A DNA stretch of 64,000 nucleotides from Strongylocentrotus purpuratus (GCF_000002235.5 NW_022145604.1:31589857-31653856); one strand, 5' to 3'; shown: positions 1-11,934, counted from the stretch's first letter. Program-made: numbers and translations. Notes: generated from the sequence alone by a model not told the origin.

Positions 1-263
1 AGATAAAATTGTCGGTAAGATCGATCGAGATTCAATTGTATTGAAATTACCGACCAATTCATCGCACACGTACGGTATCCTCGATCGCTCAGACCATTTT
101 TTAACATGTCAACCTATGGGTATTTCACCAAGACTGAACTATTTTCCCGGTAACCATGGTTACTGGGATTTTAGAACTATTTGTTAGAACTATTACATGG
201 GTTTGGAATGTTACCGGGAATTTTACAGGAATAGTTTATGTTTATGAATGCAATTTCGACCAA

Positions 264-1075
264 TCAGATGGCTGGATTTCTTAAGTGAGGTATATAATTG
301 AAAATATTAAACCTTGTTTGATTGCTACCAATCTTCATTCTTAAACTCCAAGTTAACTGTTTTGCCGAGATTACGGATTTGACATCTACCCTTTTGTGAC
401 CTCCTTTCTCAACTTGTTGTGTAATGACATTCCGTCTAACTTTGTCCTTCCCTTTCCATAGAAATGCGTATATAAAATATAGTTTCGATTCTTTCACAAC
501 GCAGCTGGGTACAAGAATTGATGAGAATAGGTAAATGAACTGTGATATATCAAACACATTGATGATATGTAATAGTATATCCATCACTTTTTGTTCCTGA
601 TAATCTTTAGGATTGTACCCAACATAATGTTCCTGAGATTATGAAATTATCAACTAGGCGATGCTTTCCAATCTTCTATATTTCTGTTTTTATTCTTTGT
701 GCGATGTCAGACTAGAACATCTATATTTAGCACATCGAATAATACTTCAACTGAATTATAATCTAAACAAAATGCACGCAAATCATTTGCATTTAATGAT
801 AGTTTTGTTCACTTGAGCCAAATTAATTCCTCTAATTTCTGCCGTATTCTTTAGACGAGAAGCTCACATTTCAATTGCAATCAGAAAAGGGTACGGGGAT
901 AAAGGGACACCTTGTCTTATTCCTATCTGCCATTATTTAGTACAAATTCCTTTCAGTGTTACAATAGAGTGTTTGAACCCATCCTATAAATGTTAGACCT
1001 AAGCCTACGGACTCCAGTGCTTTACAAATAAATTCATGGTCTATTGATTCGAAGGCTTTTCTAAAATCAATTCAT
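264..1075 (-). pseudogene. L1/Tx1-type LINE reverse-transcriptase fragment
   Basis: Minus-strand translation gives two recognisable pieces of an L1/Tx1 non-LTR retrotransposon ORF2. Around 840-1075 it reads KAFESIDHEFICKALESVG followed by GWVQTLYCNTERN, which fits the RT palm (the F-x-K-A-F-x-S-I-D motif region) and the segment after it. The open stretch 264-587 contains FLWKGKDKVRRN and a GGHKRVDVKS segment, the typical region downstream of the RT in L1 ORF2. The part between, which should hold the catalytic YADD box, is missing or unreadable, and there are stops and frame changes. It is a dead 5'- and 3'-truncated copy. Bases 1-263 hold nothing I can identify. The family assignment is from motif recall; the direction and class are fairly secure. 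Confidence 0.72.
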
Positions 1076-1096
1076 CGGAAACAAGAAATTATATAA

Positions 1097-1380
1097 CAGT
1101 GTCGTGGTCGAGTGGATACGTATGCGAACTGTGGATCACACGGTCCGCGGTTCGAGTCCCTCCGCGGTACTAATGTCCTTTGGCAAGACATTGATCTACA
1201 TTCAACGCACTCAAACCATGCTATGTAAATGGGTACCTGGAAGGAATTAATTCCTTGAAATATTAGAGCGCCTTCATGGCAACCATGCTAAAGCCATGGT
1301 ATTTATCGGGAGCGCCATGAGTGTCAAGTCTGACATATATGAGCGTTATATACAAGAACCCAATATTAATATTATTATCA
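1097..1380 (+). repeat. tRNA-derived SINE (copy 1)
   Basis: An RNA polymerase III A box (TGGTCGAGTGG, 1105-1115) and B box (GGTTCGAGTCC, 1149-1159) lie at tRNA-like spacing. They are followed by a non-tRNA body (CCTTTGGCAAGACATTGATC, then GGGTACCTGGAAGGAATTAA) and an AT-rich tail of ATT units ending near 1380. The head cannot fold into a full functional tRNA and the unit has a SINE body and tail, so I call it a SINE, not a tRNA gene. A related copy sits at 33296-33545. The body resembles SINEs I recall from sea urchin genomes. Confidence 0.8.
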
Positions 1381-1600
1381 TCCTTGTTTTCAGTTTTTAA
1401 GTAATAAGACATATCCTGTACTTTTCTTATAGCTCTTATTGCTTTGTACTATAACAAAATCTGAAATTTATATTCTCCCCAATATAGAGAAAATGTTCAA
1501 TCATGCATTCACCCTAAATTCACCCCTTTTTGAAACAAATATTTTATATCATAAATAACAAACAAAATGAAAGTTTACAATATATCAGTAGAGAGCAAAT

Positions 1601-1815
1601 TTTAAAAGCCGCTCCCAAAATAGTGCACAGTGATGTGTTTCACTGTGTTTCAACTTGAGCAATTCATAAGTTCTTATTTTTAATTTGATATTGCTCAAAC
1701 GTTCAATACTTTGTTTTTCTCATTTTTGTGCTTTCAATAAAATCAGCTAATTTTTAGGGTGGACTTACCCTGTGAAACTAATACAGGTGTCAAGAACAGA
1801 GTGGACTTCCCCTTT
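1601..1815 (-). repeat. MITE-like dispersed repeat, copy 1 (inverse of 44916-45295)
   Basis: One end reads AAAGCCGCTCCCAAAATAG and the other GTGGACTTCCCCTTT. Read in reverse complement these match the two ends of the repeat at 44916-45295 (AAAAGGGGAAGTCCACCTGA at its start and GCGGGCGGCTCTTTAA at its end). This copy is shorter. A second, internal GTGGACTTACCCT at about 1760 may be a duplicated end. No coding capacity. The class (MITE or other non-autonomous repeat) is inferred from paired conserved ends. Confidence 0.55.
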
Positions 1816-1980
1816 GCAAACATAGAAAGTAATTGTCATGTAACATTATATTTATAAAGGATAGGTCATATAAAGGAATCTGGGGTTGCATAAAATATCA
1901 TGTACATCATTTATATTTATTTGTTTTTTTAAATGAATATATTAATTTTATATATATATATGTATACGTATGAATATACA

Positions 1981-2725
1981 CTGCAAGTGAATTTGACGAA
2001 ACAAATCAATTCATATGTATATATATTTATATACACTGTTTGTGTGTGCTGCTATTATCAATAATTCATTGCAATTTGCCCCGACCCCCAATATCATCAT
2101 ATCCTCTATGTGGGCATGCCTTGAACCATAATGCACGACCCTACAGAGGAAAGTTTCCTGTTGGGGACCGGGGGGATTGCATTGAATTATTGATAATTTA
2201 TTGCATTTTCTTTATTTTTTTTATTGTATTTGTGGGGGTGGCGACGTACCCTAGCCTCCGCTGCGTACAGTCATGATACATTGGTTAAGCAATGGCCTCG
2301 TTAATGTGAGGCCCCAGAATAAAAACCGTGTCGATAAGCTAAATTAGCGCCCCAGGCACCCAGTGAAAACGAATTCGTTTGATAAAATTATGGAAATGCA
2401 AGCACGACTTTAAACACTCAGAACTGTGTCATTCCTTGCTCATTTTTCTGATTGAGGTGTCATATGAAAGGGCAGAACCTCAACTTTCTAGAAATGTGAT
2501 TTTCTCTTTGGAATTCAGATACCGTCCGCCAAATGACTCTTTTGTTTCCTCTCTTCAAATTTATTTTAATCACTCATGCGTGAAATATGCATCATAGGAG
2601 TTGCATCAAATGAAAGAGGAGGAACTAAGCTTTCTAATTATGTGTCATTTAGTAATTATAAATGTGACTATACGTTATGATAAAACAACGATGATTCTCG
2701 ATTTCGTTTTTTCTGGGACGCACTG

Positions 2726-2764
<39 letters not shown>

Positions 2765-2799
2765 TTGATTTTTTTTTTATCGCCAAATTCACTTGCAAG
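1981..2799. repeat. Element bounded by ~50-bp inverted repeats, with nested hairpin
   Basis: The left arm (1981-2032: CTGCAAGTGAATTTGACG, then AATCAATTCATATGTATATA) recurs as its reverse complement at 2745-2799 (ATATATGAATTGATTTTTTT, then CGCCAAATTCACTTGCAAG). The arms continue inwards into TA-dinucleotide runs and a shared CACTGTATATA motif. The ~700 bp between contains another hairpin at 2054-2197 and no convincing gene. It is probably a non-autonomous DNA transposon. I could not assign a clear target-site duplication. Confidence 0.6.
2054..2197. repeat. 144-bp hairpin MITE nested in the 1981-2799 element
   Basis: ATTATCAATAATTCATTGCA at the left and TTGCATTGAATTATTGATAAT (less its first base) at the right are nearly perfect reverse complements over about 26 bp. 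The middle carries C-rich and G-rich stretches that extend the stem (GCCCCG against GGGGGG). It lies inside a larger inverted-repeat element. Confidence 0.65.
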
Positions 2800-3016
2800 G
2801 GCTCTAACTTTTGGTTCAATGTTGAGCATGTTTATTTGCTATACTCTGTTTTTATTGTGATATTATGAATTTTTAAATTCGATGAGAATTAATTTTTTTC
2901 ACATTTCCTTTAAAGAAAAGAGGGAATATACATTTATCTTAAATCTTCTCCTTTAAAATTTTAGTCTAACAACAATTCACATGTGCCTTTTGCATAATTC
3001 TTTCTCCAACCATTAG

Positions 3017-3174
3017 ATATCAGATTGCTGGTAGTTCAACAGCAGTGCAACATGGCCCAAGAAATAAGACAGCCACACCCAGGCGTTGTATCAATACCAG
3101 GTAAACCAACGACAGTCTTGCCTGAAGTTGGAACTGTTCCTCCTGACAATCTTGATTCAAATGTCATTTCAAAG
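3017..3174 (+). CDS. Candidate first coding exon of a small unrecognised host gene
   Basis: A pyrimidine-rich acceptor ending in CATTAG (3011-3016) is followed by 35 bp of untranslated sequence, an ATG in good context (GCAACATGG, 3052) and 41 codons open to a consensus donor AAAG|GTAAGA at 3174/3175. The peptide begins MAQEIRQPHPGVVSIPGKP and ends DNLDSNVISK; it is proline-rich and polar, with no signal peptide or membrane segment. The exon ends in phase 0, which matches the candidate terminal exon at 7812. The implied intron would hold the LINE at 3875-7395, and the acceptor implies at least one upstream 5'-UTR exon outside what I can see. I do not recognise the protein. The call rests on splice signals and codon-like composition only. 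Confidence 0.5.
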
Positions 3175-3588
3175 GTAAGAAGCATGAAGCCCTGAAACAA
3201 TATCCACAATGTGGTAGCATACCTTTGTTTCGAAGGGGTAAATGCATTTTTATATTTTGAAATTCAAACAGGGAGAAGGCTGGGCTGATTTGTGCATGTA
3301 CTAGTAAAATGTATCAAATTTGCCCCCAAATCACTGAAGAAAGTATGTGGAATAGCAAACTGAGCAAAAAGACTTGTTAGAATCAAGTCTTATCCCGAGA
3401 GAAAAATGTTTGATTAGTTGATTGATTGATACGCCATTTGCAGACCGTAAACTTGGAGTGTCATTTCACTATAGTAATTGTTGTTCACCCCTATTTCATA
3501 AGCATGCAACATCCTGTTGTTCTTTTTTCATACTGTTTTTATAACGATGTCCTTTGTCAATGTTAAGTAAAAATACCCGTGTGTCTGC

Positions 3589-3612
3589 TGTAAAAAAAAA
3601 AAAAAAAAAAAA
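3589..3612 (+). repeat. Poly-A run
   Basis: A run of about 22 A lies between the candidate exon and the LINE. It could be the tail of an old retroposed fragment or a simple homopolymer. Confidence 0.6.
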
Positions 3613-3874
3613 CGTCAAAAAGAATCAAAAAGGTCTCCATTGTATTGTATGTACAGACTGGTTGCACATTAGCTATGTTGGAATAACCCCTCAAGTTTAT
3701 CAACCTCTTTTGAGAATTGGCATTGTCCAAAATGCTTATTTCAAGAGCTGCCTTTTTCTAATGTGGAACTACTACCTTCGAAATCATTAATAACTACGAT
3801 CAATCCAGAGTTCAATAATTTACCAAGTGATATAAATCAGGGTAATCTAAAATAAGAAGAACTTCATTGCAGGG

Positions 3875-6800
3875 GTTTAAAGTTATGCCAGCTGAATTTA
3901 AACAGCCTCATTGGGCATTTAGATGAATTAAAGTCACTGTTATTCTATAATAGTATTGATATATTTGCTATGAATGAGACCAAGATTAACAACTCTGTAA
4001 GTGAACACGAGATAGCAATCGAAAATTATGTCACGATTCGAAAAGACCGGAATCGTCAAGGTGGTGGTGCCGCCCTCTATGTTCATAAATCCTTAAAAGT
4101 GGAGATCTTACATCATGAATCTCTCAACGATTTAGAAATCGTCGCTGTTGTTATTCATTCAAAGATTTTGTAAACCGCTCTTAGTTACTACATGGTATAG
4201 ACCACCGAGTTCTACTGTTTATGTACTCAAGGCGTTTTAAATAAATGAGACTGAACCAACGAGAGTAACTAACCAGTCCGCAACTCTAGTAGAACACATG
4301 TTAAGCAATTGTTCACATAGAGTTAAATCACACGGTGTCACTCATAATGGATTAAGCGATCATTCCATCAGCTTTCTGGTTCTTAAATCTGAATCGTCTT
4401 CTTTCTCACGTACAGTTTAATTTAGAAATTGCAAAGACTTTGATATCGACAATTGAAATCAGACCTTAAAAATCAACCTTTGGAAATGATTAAAGACATC
4501 GAAAATATTGATGATGCTGTTAGAAAATGGGAAAAACTTGTATTCGATGTAGTTGATAAACATATGCCTATCCGAACGAAAAGGTCAAAACAACGTAATA
4601 CTCCTTGGATTAATTCGAACATATTTAAGCTGATGAAAGATGGAGACAAAATGAAGCATAAAGCTTTCAGGACTAAGAGTGGTGATATGATGTCACAATA
4701 CAGAAAGCTTCGTAATAAAGTTACATTTGACATTCGAAAGGCGAAATGCAAATATTTTACTGATAAATTTTCAAATGTGAATACTGTTAAAAAATGTGAT
4801 TCTACAATTGGTGATACGAATGAAAGTGTTAAAGTAGCGGAAGATTTTAACTCGTACTCTGCAAGTATTGGCACAACTTCAGCCGAACATATTCCACCAG
4901 TTCACTTTTCACATGAAAATAACGCAACCCTGGATAGCACTTTTAGCTTTATGTCCATAACTGAAACTGACACGCTGAACTTAATACAAAAATTGAAAAA
5001 TAAAAAATCGATTGGTCTTGATAGAATATCAGCATTAATCTTGAAATTAAGCGCCATTGAAATTGGTCCCACCCTCATTTACTTATTCAACAAATCAATG
5101 AAAACTGGAAAATTCCCGAATCCTTGGAAAACGGCTAAGATTGTGCCTATACATAAAAATGGTGATACATCCTCCCCTGGTAATTTCAGGCCAATTTCGA
5201 TATTGCCCTGTGTGTCTAAAATGTTAGAACGAGTTGTACAACACCAGTTATTAGATTACTTACATAGAAATCCTTATGAAGAAAATGCGTAACATTGGTA
5301 TAAAAAATATGTCTAGTGACTGGTTTTATAGCTATCTAAGTGGAAGAACATGTAAAACCCTTGTAAATCATTCTCTTTTATCTTCCAAATTCATATCATG
5401 CGGGGTCCCGCAAGGGTCGCTTTTAGGGCTCCTCTTATTTATTATCTTGCTAAATATATCAAATCAAGCAGTCTAAAGTTATATGCAGACGACACAGTGA
5501 TATATTCCTCCGATACCTCAGTACGCAAAATTGAGTCAACTCTGGACAGTGACCTACTTCTTCTACACCAGTGGATGAAGGAAAATAGATTAAGTGTACA
5601 TTTTGAAAAAACAGTTTGTATGCTAATTGGTAGTCGATACATGCTTTCAAAAGAAAATAACTTAAATGTCACTCTCTGTAAGACCAAAATTCAACAAGTA
5701 AAAAATGTCAAGTACTTAGGTGTCATTTGTGCTTCAAGTAAGTTCCTCTTTTCTCGTGCTATTTCCATTATATTTATCGTTTCATTGCATATTTGTTGTG
5801 ATATAATTATTTTTGTATTATGTTTTGCATGAGAAATAAAAATCATTTGAATCAAATGGAACATTCACACTGATAATATGGTGAAAAAATAGGACAAATG
5901 GTAAGCTTTCTTGGTAGACTAAGAAGCACCTTGAATGAATCTATATTAAAACTAGTATATAATGCAGTTGTTCTTCCCCACTTCGACTACGGAGATGTTG
6001 TATATGGTTCAGCCTGTAAATATTGAACTGAAAGATTACAAAAGCTCTAAAATCGTGCTGGGCGTTTGATTCTACATATCAATCGTGACTCTCATGTACT
6101 CAATTCAGAAATTCACAATGCCCTTAAAGGTACTATGTCCCTTGCGCAGGCCAAACAAATGAAAAGGTTAAATTCCAACGGCATTTGAAAGGCAATACTA
6201 ATTTACAACTTCCCTAAAAAAAGGGGGGGGGGTTGAAAATATATATGTATATATATATATATGTATATTTTGTTATCTGTATTATTTCTGCATGTGAAAT
6301 GTGAAATCAATAAACTCAACTCAACTCAACTCAAAATGTCTTTAAGTGGGAAAATAACGACTATTAGTTGTCAAATTGACTTAGGAGCTATAGAGCCAGT
6401 AAGTAATAGTCTGTTTTTCAGACCAGTGTACCGAATGGTCGTACATCTTATGCTACGCAAAGATTCAATCAGTTTAATTTTGGCCATTACAAGAAGTTGG
6501 TTATTAATGTTGACAAATGCTCATGTACCCTTTACAGCTCATTTTATGTATGTTATTACCAAAGATGAAAAAGGCCAGTTAGTCACTCATTAGTGTCTGA
6601 CAGTGAAGTCTAGCAAGTAAACGGGTTTCCTTGCATAATTTGAATATTAGGACATTGCTAATGTTTGAATTTCACAGATAGGACATACATGACATATTCA
6701 TAATTCCTGCAAAGTTCTACAGAATTTGATGTTGGCTGCAAAAGGGACAAAGTATCTTTAACTGGGAATCGTTACACGACAGGAGAAATCAGCATTTGCT

Positions 6801-7395
6801 AACCTATATGTTTAAATCACTTAATGAGATGACCCCTGTTTACATTTCAGACCTTTTTAGTATATCTGTGCACGAATACCACTTACGCTTTGGCGGAAGA
6901 CTATATACGCCTGAGCCTAATACTGAATTTTTGAAAAGAACTTTTAAGTATAGAGGAGCTATTGCTTATGATAATCTCCCTGTAATTGTAAGAAATGCCT
7001 CAACTCTGAATAGTTTTAAGCACGAATTAACGTTGGTCCACTCACATGCTCAATCCCCCAGACCTTGATAATAACTTGACCTTTTCAGACTCGGGATATT
7101 GTATGCTCTGTATCAGGACGAGGGGGGGGGGGGGACTTTCGCAGTCCTTTCACACAACTACTAGAGTTTAAGCATCTATAATTGTGTATTGTAACTTCAT
7201 TAAATCCTTTAATTTAGTAAATAATCACATGTTATGTTTTATATCCATTTATGTATATGATTTCTGGACCCCATGGAAGACCAGCAGTGTCGTGCCTGGC
7301 ACAGCTGAATATGGGCTATCCAGCCGTTTTATTGACGTTATGTATATACTTGTATTATATGTTTGTTTTTAAAACGGAAAATAAATACTATACTA
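3875..7395 (+). mobile_element. Decayed Jockey/CR1-group LINE (endonuclease plus RT)
   Basis: In order: an APE-type endonuclease N-terminal part (3875-4170: LCQLNLNSLIGHLDELKSL, then FAMNETKI and GGGAALYVHKS); a shifted remnant ending GLSDHSI near 4360; the pre-RT region and RT fingers (4453-5290: KIVPIHKNGD, NFRPISILP); RT palm pieces with GVPQGSLLG (about 5400) and YADD (about 5485); the KYLGV motif (about 5710); and the C-terminal domain to 7068 (ESLHDRRNQHLLTYMFKSL). The stretch holding RT motif A (the AFDTVNH region) has been lost near 5285. A ~120-bp piece interrupts after KYLGVICASS near 5740, and a ~600-bp piece lies at about 6130-6750. The 3' UTR has GGACCCCATGGAAGACCAGC at 7267 and ends with AAATAAATACTATACT. 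It cannot encode a working protein. Confidence 0.82.
6212..6340 (+). repeat. Poly-G/TA tract and CTCAA-tailed insertion within the LINE
   Basis: AAAAAAAGGGGGGGGGG is followed by a TA-rich stretch and then AATAAACTCAACTCAACTCA. The reiterated CTCAA pentamer after AATAAA looks like the 3' tail of another LINE or SINE inserted in the older LINE. Confidence 0.45.
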
Positions 7396-7718
7396 TATAC
7401 AACAAATATGTAAATCTTTTGTAAAATGTGAGGAAAATCAATAAATCAGTTCTTACCGATAAATTCCCAGATAAAGTGAATGTCACTGTCATACATGTGG
7501 ATTTTTTTGTTGTTGCATTGTTCAGCAGAGCACTCCTCTCTAAACTTTACAAATGAATCATACATTGCCTATATCCCTGGTTGCTGTGAAAAAGAAAAAG
7601 AAAAAGAAGAAAAAAACAGACACAACAAACACAAGAAAACAACAACAACACTCACAAAAAACAGTGCCATGCAAACCAGTGATTTAAAAAATGTATATTA
7701 TTATGTCATGTGAAATTG

Positions 7719-7759
7719 TTTTTCTCTCTCTCTCTCTTTTTCTCCCCATCCCCTACCCC

Positions 7760-7800
<41 letters not shown>

Positions 7801-7806
7801 TCTATT
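7719..7806 (+). repeat. CT-rich microsatellite upstream of candidate exon 2
   Basis: CTCTCTCT runs mixed with TTTCTC reach to within a few bases of the AG acceptor at 7811 and would serve as an unusually long polypyrimidine tract. Confidence 0.8.
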
Positions 7807-7811
7807 GACAG

Positions 7812-7925
7812 ACCCCCTTAGTGGTCGGAAAACCAGATTTCGAATCCTGGCTGAGTGGAGCAGCATTACCAACAAGGGGAGAAGAAACTGTAATTGTGGC
7901 AACAACTCCAATCACCAAAGGATAA
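7812..7925 (+). CDS. Candidate terminal coding exon of the same small gene
   Basis: After a CT-rich tract and the acceptor TCTATTGACAG (ending 7811) the sequence reads 37 codons and TAA at 7923-7925. The peptide begins TPLVVGKPDFESWLSGAAL and ends VATTPITKG. It is in phase 0, compatible with the exon ending at 3174, so the two would give a 78-residue protein. The start of the exon is set by the acceptor; no upstream ATG is needed. A candidate polyadenylation signal AATAAA lies at 8020-8025, about 95 bp after the stop. The absence of known domains leaves the function open. It could also be the last exon of a longer gene with middle exons that I missed or that were lost. Confidence 0.5.
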   Translation, partial: TPLVVGKPDFESWLSGAALPTRGEETVIVATTPITKG

Positions 7926-9540
7926 TCAGGGGAACGTTAACAAAATATAGCTCGGAAAACAATTGAACAGCTGTGAATTCTACCATTTTGGGGATATTAT
8001 TACATTTTTGCTAAATTTGAATAAATGAAAATTAGGTTTTATATGAGGGGAAAATACATTTTGGTAAATGAATGAATATATTTAGCACCTGGTATTTTAT
8101 GTAATGTCAAGGCCTGCTGTGTATACACTCATTATTTCTCTGTTTTCGGCATGCACAGTATATCGAAGTATGAATGTTCTTTTTTGGGTACATTCTATCC
8201 GTTTTGATCCTGATTAAAAGTTAAATAGTTACACCATTTTATTTAATGTTTTGTCACAAATGCTTTTTTTATTTACAACACTAATTACTGCTAATAACAG
8301 TGAATGGATATTATAAACTCATAAATCTCAAATACAAGCTCATTTAATATGCAGATTACGACAAAAAAAGTCTCCAACTATTAACTACGTGTTATCGAGT
8401 CTACAGATTAAACTGCTGAGGAAATAATATGAGCATAAACATTGGGCTTGCTCTCATATTAACAATTTTGTACTTGAATTTAGCCTATGAGTATTTATTT
8501 CATAACCAACGCAGACATTTGTACCTAACGATCACATACAAAGATACATCACACAAAAAATATTTAATGGCCCATGCAAGACGATGGATTTTTCACAGCA
8601 GGTCATAACATATAAACATAACACATTCAGTTTTACATAATTGTTGTTGTTGTACATTGTGCAATTGCAAACCGTAGTGATTTCAAGTATCAATAGAAAT
8701 TGTTGACAGTTGGTCACACCAGCAGTCCTGTAAAGAGTGTCCCAAATAGGCCAATCGAATTGGTTCGCTGCTGCTATGATGATGTTAATAGGTACCACTA
8801 ATGTATTAACAATCCAAAGTAACAAAACTTTTCTAAGACATGTAATTTAAGATATTCGTGGAACATACAATGTAATAGATTCGATACACAGATCAAATGA
8901 GATAATATTACTGAAATAATAAAACGTTGTTTCTTCAGGATAGAAGAATCATTAATTTTAATTAGTGAAAATAAATGAGATATAAGCGCTTAAAAAAAAA
9001 CTACACATAAAATGTATGTTTTTAAAGAGAATGTACGTTGTACATAACGTAAAAGCATGGCATAGTTTAATCTCCTAATCGTTGGAAATGACATTGTTTG
9101 AAGTGTTTCTTTTTGTATTCCCATCATTGCATACTTCTACATCTTTATTTCGTTTTTACTTTGTAGAATATAACGTTGACCCAAAATAAGAGTGAATTTA
9201 TAGACCTGGATTTGATTTGTGTTATTGTATACATATACCCTGTAGGATAAAATGCAAGCTGACCCAATTCAATTAAATTTTGCACATACTTGATACTTGG
9301 GTAGAGGGTACGAGGATGACATGAGATATGGTATGGTAGAAACTATGATATAAAACAAAAAGATCTATAACGTTTCTTCATGTACCAGAAACTATTATAA
9401 AGACATTTTCTTTAACGTGTATATGTAACAGTTTATATTTTGAGGGAGAAAATAAATCGCTTAATTTGAACACTGTTGAATTCAAAGCAAGAATGTTGTA
9501 AATCTTAATGTCAGAACATGTATCTACTTTCAAAGTACTA
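7926..9540. other. 3' UTR candidate and unannotated AT-rich sequence
   Basis: The first ~100 bp are probably the 3' UTR of the small gene (AATAAA at 8020). The rest is AT-rich with short open frames that show no domain, no splice-bounded coding pattern and no clear repeat. Confidence 0.5.
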
Positions 9541-9564
9541 CTGATGATGATGACGATGATGATT

Positions 9565-9600
<36 letters not shown>

Positions 9601-10084
9601 TAATACCAAGCTCCTCCTACCTCCTTAGTAATACTCATTCGTAATTAATATCCATTTTACCGATGATAGAATACAGAACAAATAGTTGCCAGTAATTCTG
9701 ATAATGTTGGTGAATGATGAAGCTAGTGATGATGTTGGTGACGATGATAAGGATGACGATGATGATGATGGTGATGATGTTCGTAATGATGATGAAGATG
9801 GTGATGGTGATGATGATGATGATAATGATGATGACGGTGATGCGATGGTGATGAAGAAACAAATGATGATGGTGATGCTGATGGTTGTGGTGGTGACGAT
9901 GATGATAATGATGATAATGATACGACGGTGATGTGATGGTGATGAAGAAGCAGATGATGGTGGTGATGATGATGATGATGATGGGGATGATGATGATGAT
10001 AATGATGGTGATGATGATCATGATAATAATGATGATGATAATGATGATGATAGTGATGCGATGGTGATGATGATGATGATGATT

Positions 10085-10116
<32 letters not shown>

Positions 10117-10665
10117 GATGATGATGCGATGGTGATGATGATGATGAGGATGATGATGATGGTGATGATGATGATGATGATGATTCGATGGTGATAAAGA
10201 AGCAGATGACGATGGAAATGATGCTGATGATGATGATGATGATGATGATGATAATGATGATAATGATGATGATAATGAAGATGATAGTGATGCGATGGTG
10301 ACAAAGAAGCAAATGATGATGGTGATGATGAGGATGATGATGATGATGATGAAGAAGCAGAGGATGATGGTGATGATGGTGATGATGATGATGTTGATGA
10401 TGGTGGTGGTGGTGGTGGTGGTGGTGATGATGATGATGATGGTAATGGTTGTGATAATGATAATGATGAAGTGATGTTGATGAAAAAGCTGATGATGATG
10501 ATTATAATGATGATGATAATGATGATGACGGTGATGTGATGGTGATGAAAAAGCAGATGATGATGGTGGTGGTGGTGATGATGATGATTATAATGATGAT
10601 GATAATGACGATGACGGTGATGTGATGGTGATGAAGAAGCAGATGATGATGTTGCAGAAGAAAAT
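9541..10665. repeat. Long imperfect GAT/GGT trinucleotide microsatellite
   Basis: About 1.1 kb of GATGATGAT with interspersed GGT, AAT, GAC and short longer-period blocks such as a recurring GCGATGGTGATGA...GAAGCAGATGATG motif, showing a compound minisatellite on top of the trinucleotide. Both strands give long artefactual open frames (Asp-rich on plus; His, Ile or Ser-rich on minus). It ends in AAAATAAATTCAATTCAATT, a LINE/SINE-like tail, so it may have expanded next to an inserted element. Confidence 0.95.
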
Positions 10666-10689
10666 AAATTCAATTCAATTTAATTCAAA

Positions 10690-11376
10690 TTGCTGATAAT
10701 TTCATGATTACCTAAGTGAGTATTATGATCATCATTGCCACACTTTCTCAGTACACATTTTCAAAAAGCATTAAAATAAAAATATTTGCTCTTGCGGCCA
10801 ATTTCACACTTTTTTTTTTTTATTTATTCACGCTGATAAATGAGGAATCGACAAACTGTATGAATTATGCATTTTTTCGTGGCTTTATTTAACATTGGTT
10901 ACTGTCATTTTTACATGTATCATTTAACCATGACCCTGTCGGTACATGAATTCACACCAATATGATAATTGTATTATAATTGTATTACACACCGATTTGA
11001 GTATCCAACCCAAATACAGAACTAGTGCTGGAATCTATGCTGAAAAATGAGGAAAATCTGCACCCCATACATAACCCTTAAAATCAAAATATGTGAAATC
11101 CAAGCGTGTAGCCAGAGAAGGGGGAACCACGGCTAAAAAACCCTTCTCGTATAAAACGAATGTCCCCTCTGACTTGCCACGAGCCCCCCTGCTAGCCGTC
11201 AGGAATACAATGCCCGATCAGACGGGGAAGATTTTATGTAATTTTATGTAACCCGGGTGCACCACCCATACCCAGCTCTCATCAACGATTCCAACAAAAT
11301 GTGTTCCCAACCGGGCCCCATCACTTCCCTCCAGGTATACCTCCCCGCATTTTAAATCGAGCGAGGCTCCTGAAAT
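10690..11376. other. Unannotated flank of the hAT-like element
   Basis: No gene or clear repeat recognised. The last 8 bp (CCTGAAAT, 11369-11376) are the left target-site duplication of the adjacent element. Confidence 0.5.
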
Positions 11377-11389
11377 CAGGCGCGGATCC

Positions 11390-11700
11390 AGGGGGGGGGG
11401 CCGAGCGGGCCTTGGCCCCCCCCCCCCCCGCAAAAAAAAAAAAAAAAAAAAAGAGAAGAAGGAAAAGAAGGGAGAAAGGGAAAAAGGAGAAAAAGGGAAA
11501 GAAAGAAGAGGAAGAAGAAAAGTTAAGGGGGAAGAAGGAGATCGGGGGGGGGGGGGCCGAAAGGGCCTTGCCTCCCAGGCTGTTAACCCCCCCCCCCCCC
11601 CCAATCAAAAAAAAATAAGAGAGAAGGAAGGAAAGGGAAAGAAAAAAAGGAAAAGAGGAGATACTGGCGTACTGATAGAGGGGGGGGGGGGGCTTGGGGG
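11390..11700 (+). repeat. Module i: poly-G/C and GA-rich tandem units
   Basis: Two to three units, each made of a G run, GGCCTTGCCTCCC or GGCCTTGGCCCC, a C run, then AAAAAAAATAAGAGAGAAGG and purine-rich sequence. The same unit, much amplified, makes both arms of the foldback element at 35350-36465 and 38830-40010. Confidence 0.75.
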
Positions 11701-11934
11701 AAATCAAATTCAAACGTGATTTATTTCTGATTCCACAACGGTGTATTACAAATAATGCTGAAATGACATAATTTCCGAAATTTTTCCTCACTTTTTAGTA
11801 AATTATACGTTTGTATGTGTTTGTTGGAAAATAAAAAAATTCCTAAATTTACAACCAGGCAAAAAATATGATTCTTGAGATTCCTACATGTCAGGGCCCG
11901 AGGTACGGCGGGGATCGAGAGCCTCGAGGCATCA

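Noticed and set aside
1097-1170. Possible tRNA gene
   Set aside because: A and B boxes are present but the stems do not form a full cloverleaf and a SINE body and tail follow.
8532-8825. 97-codon minus-strand open frame
   Set aside because: No domain, no splice context, and composition like the AT-rich surroundings.
9635-10673. Long minus-strand open frames rich in His, Ile and Ser, and an Asp-rich plus-strand frame
   Set aside because: They are frame readings of the GAT microsatellite; open in several frames and of extreme composition.
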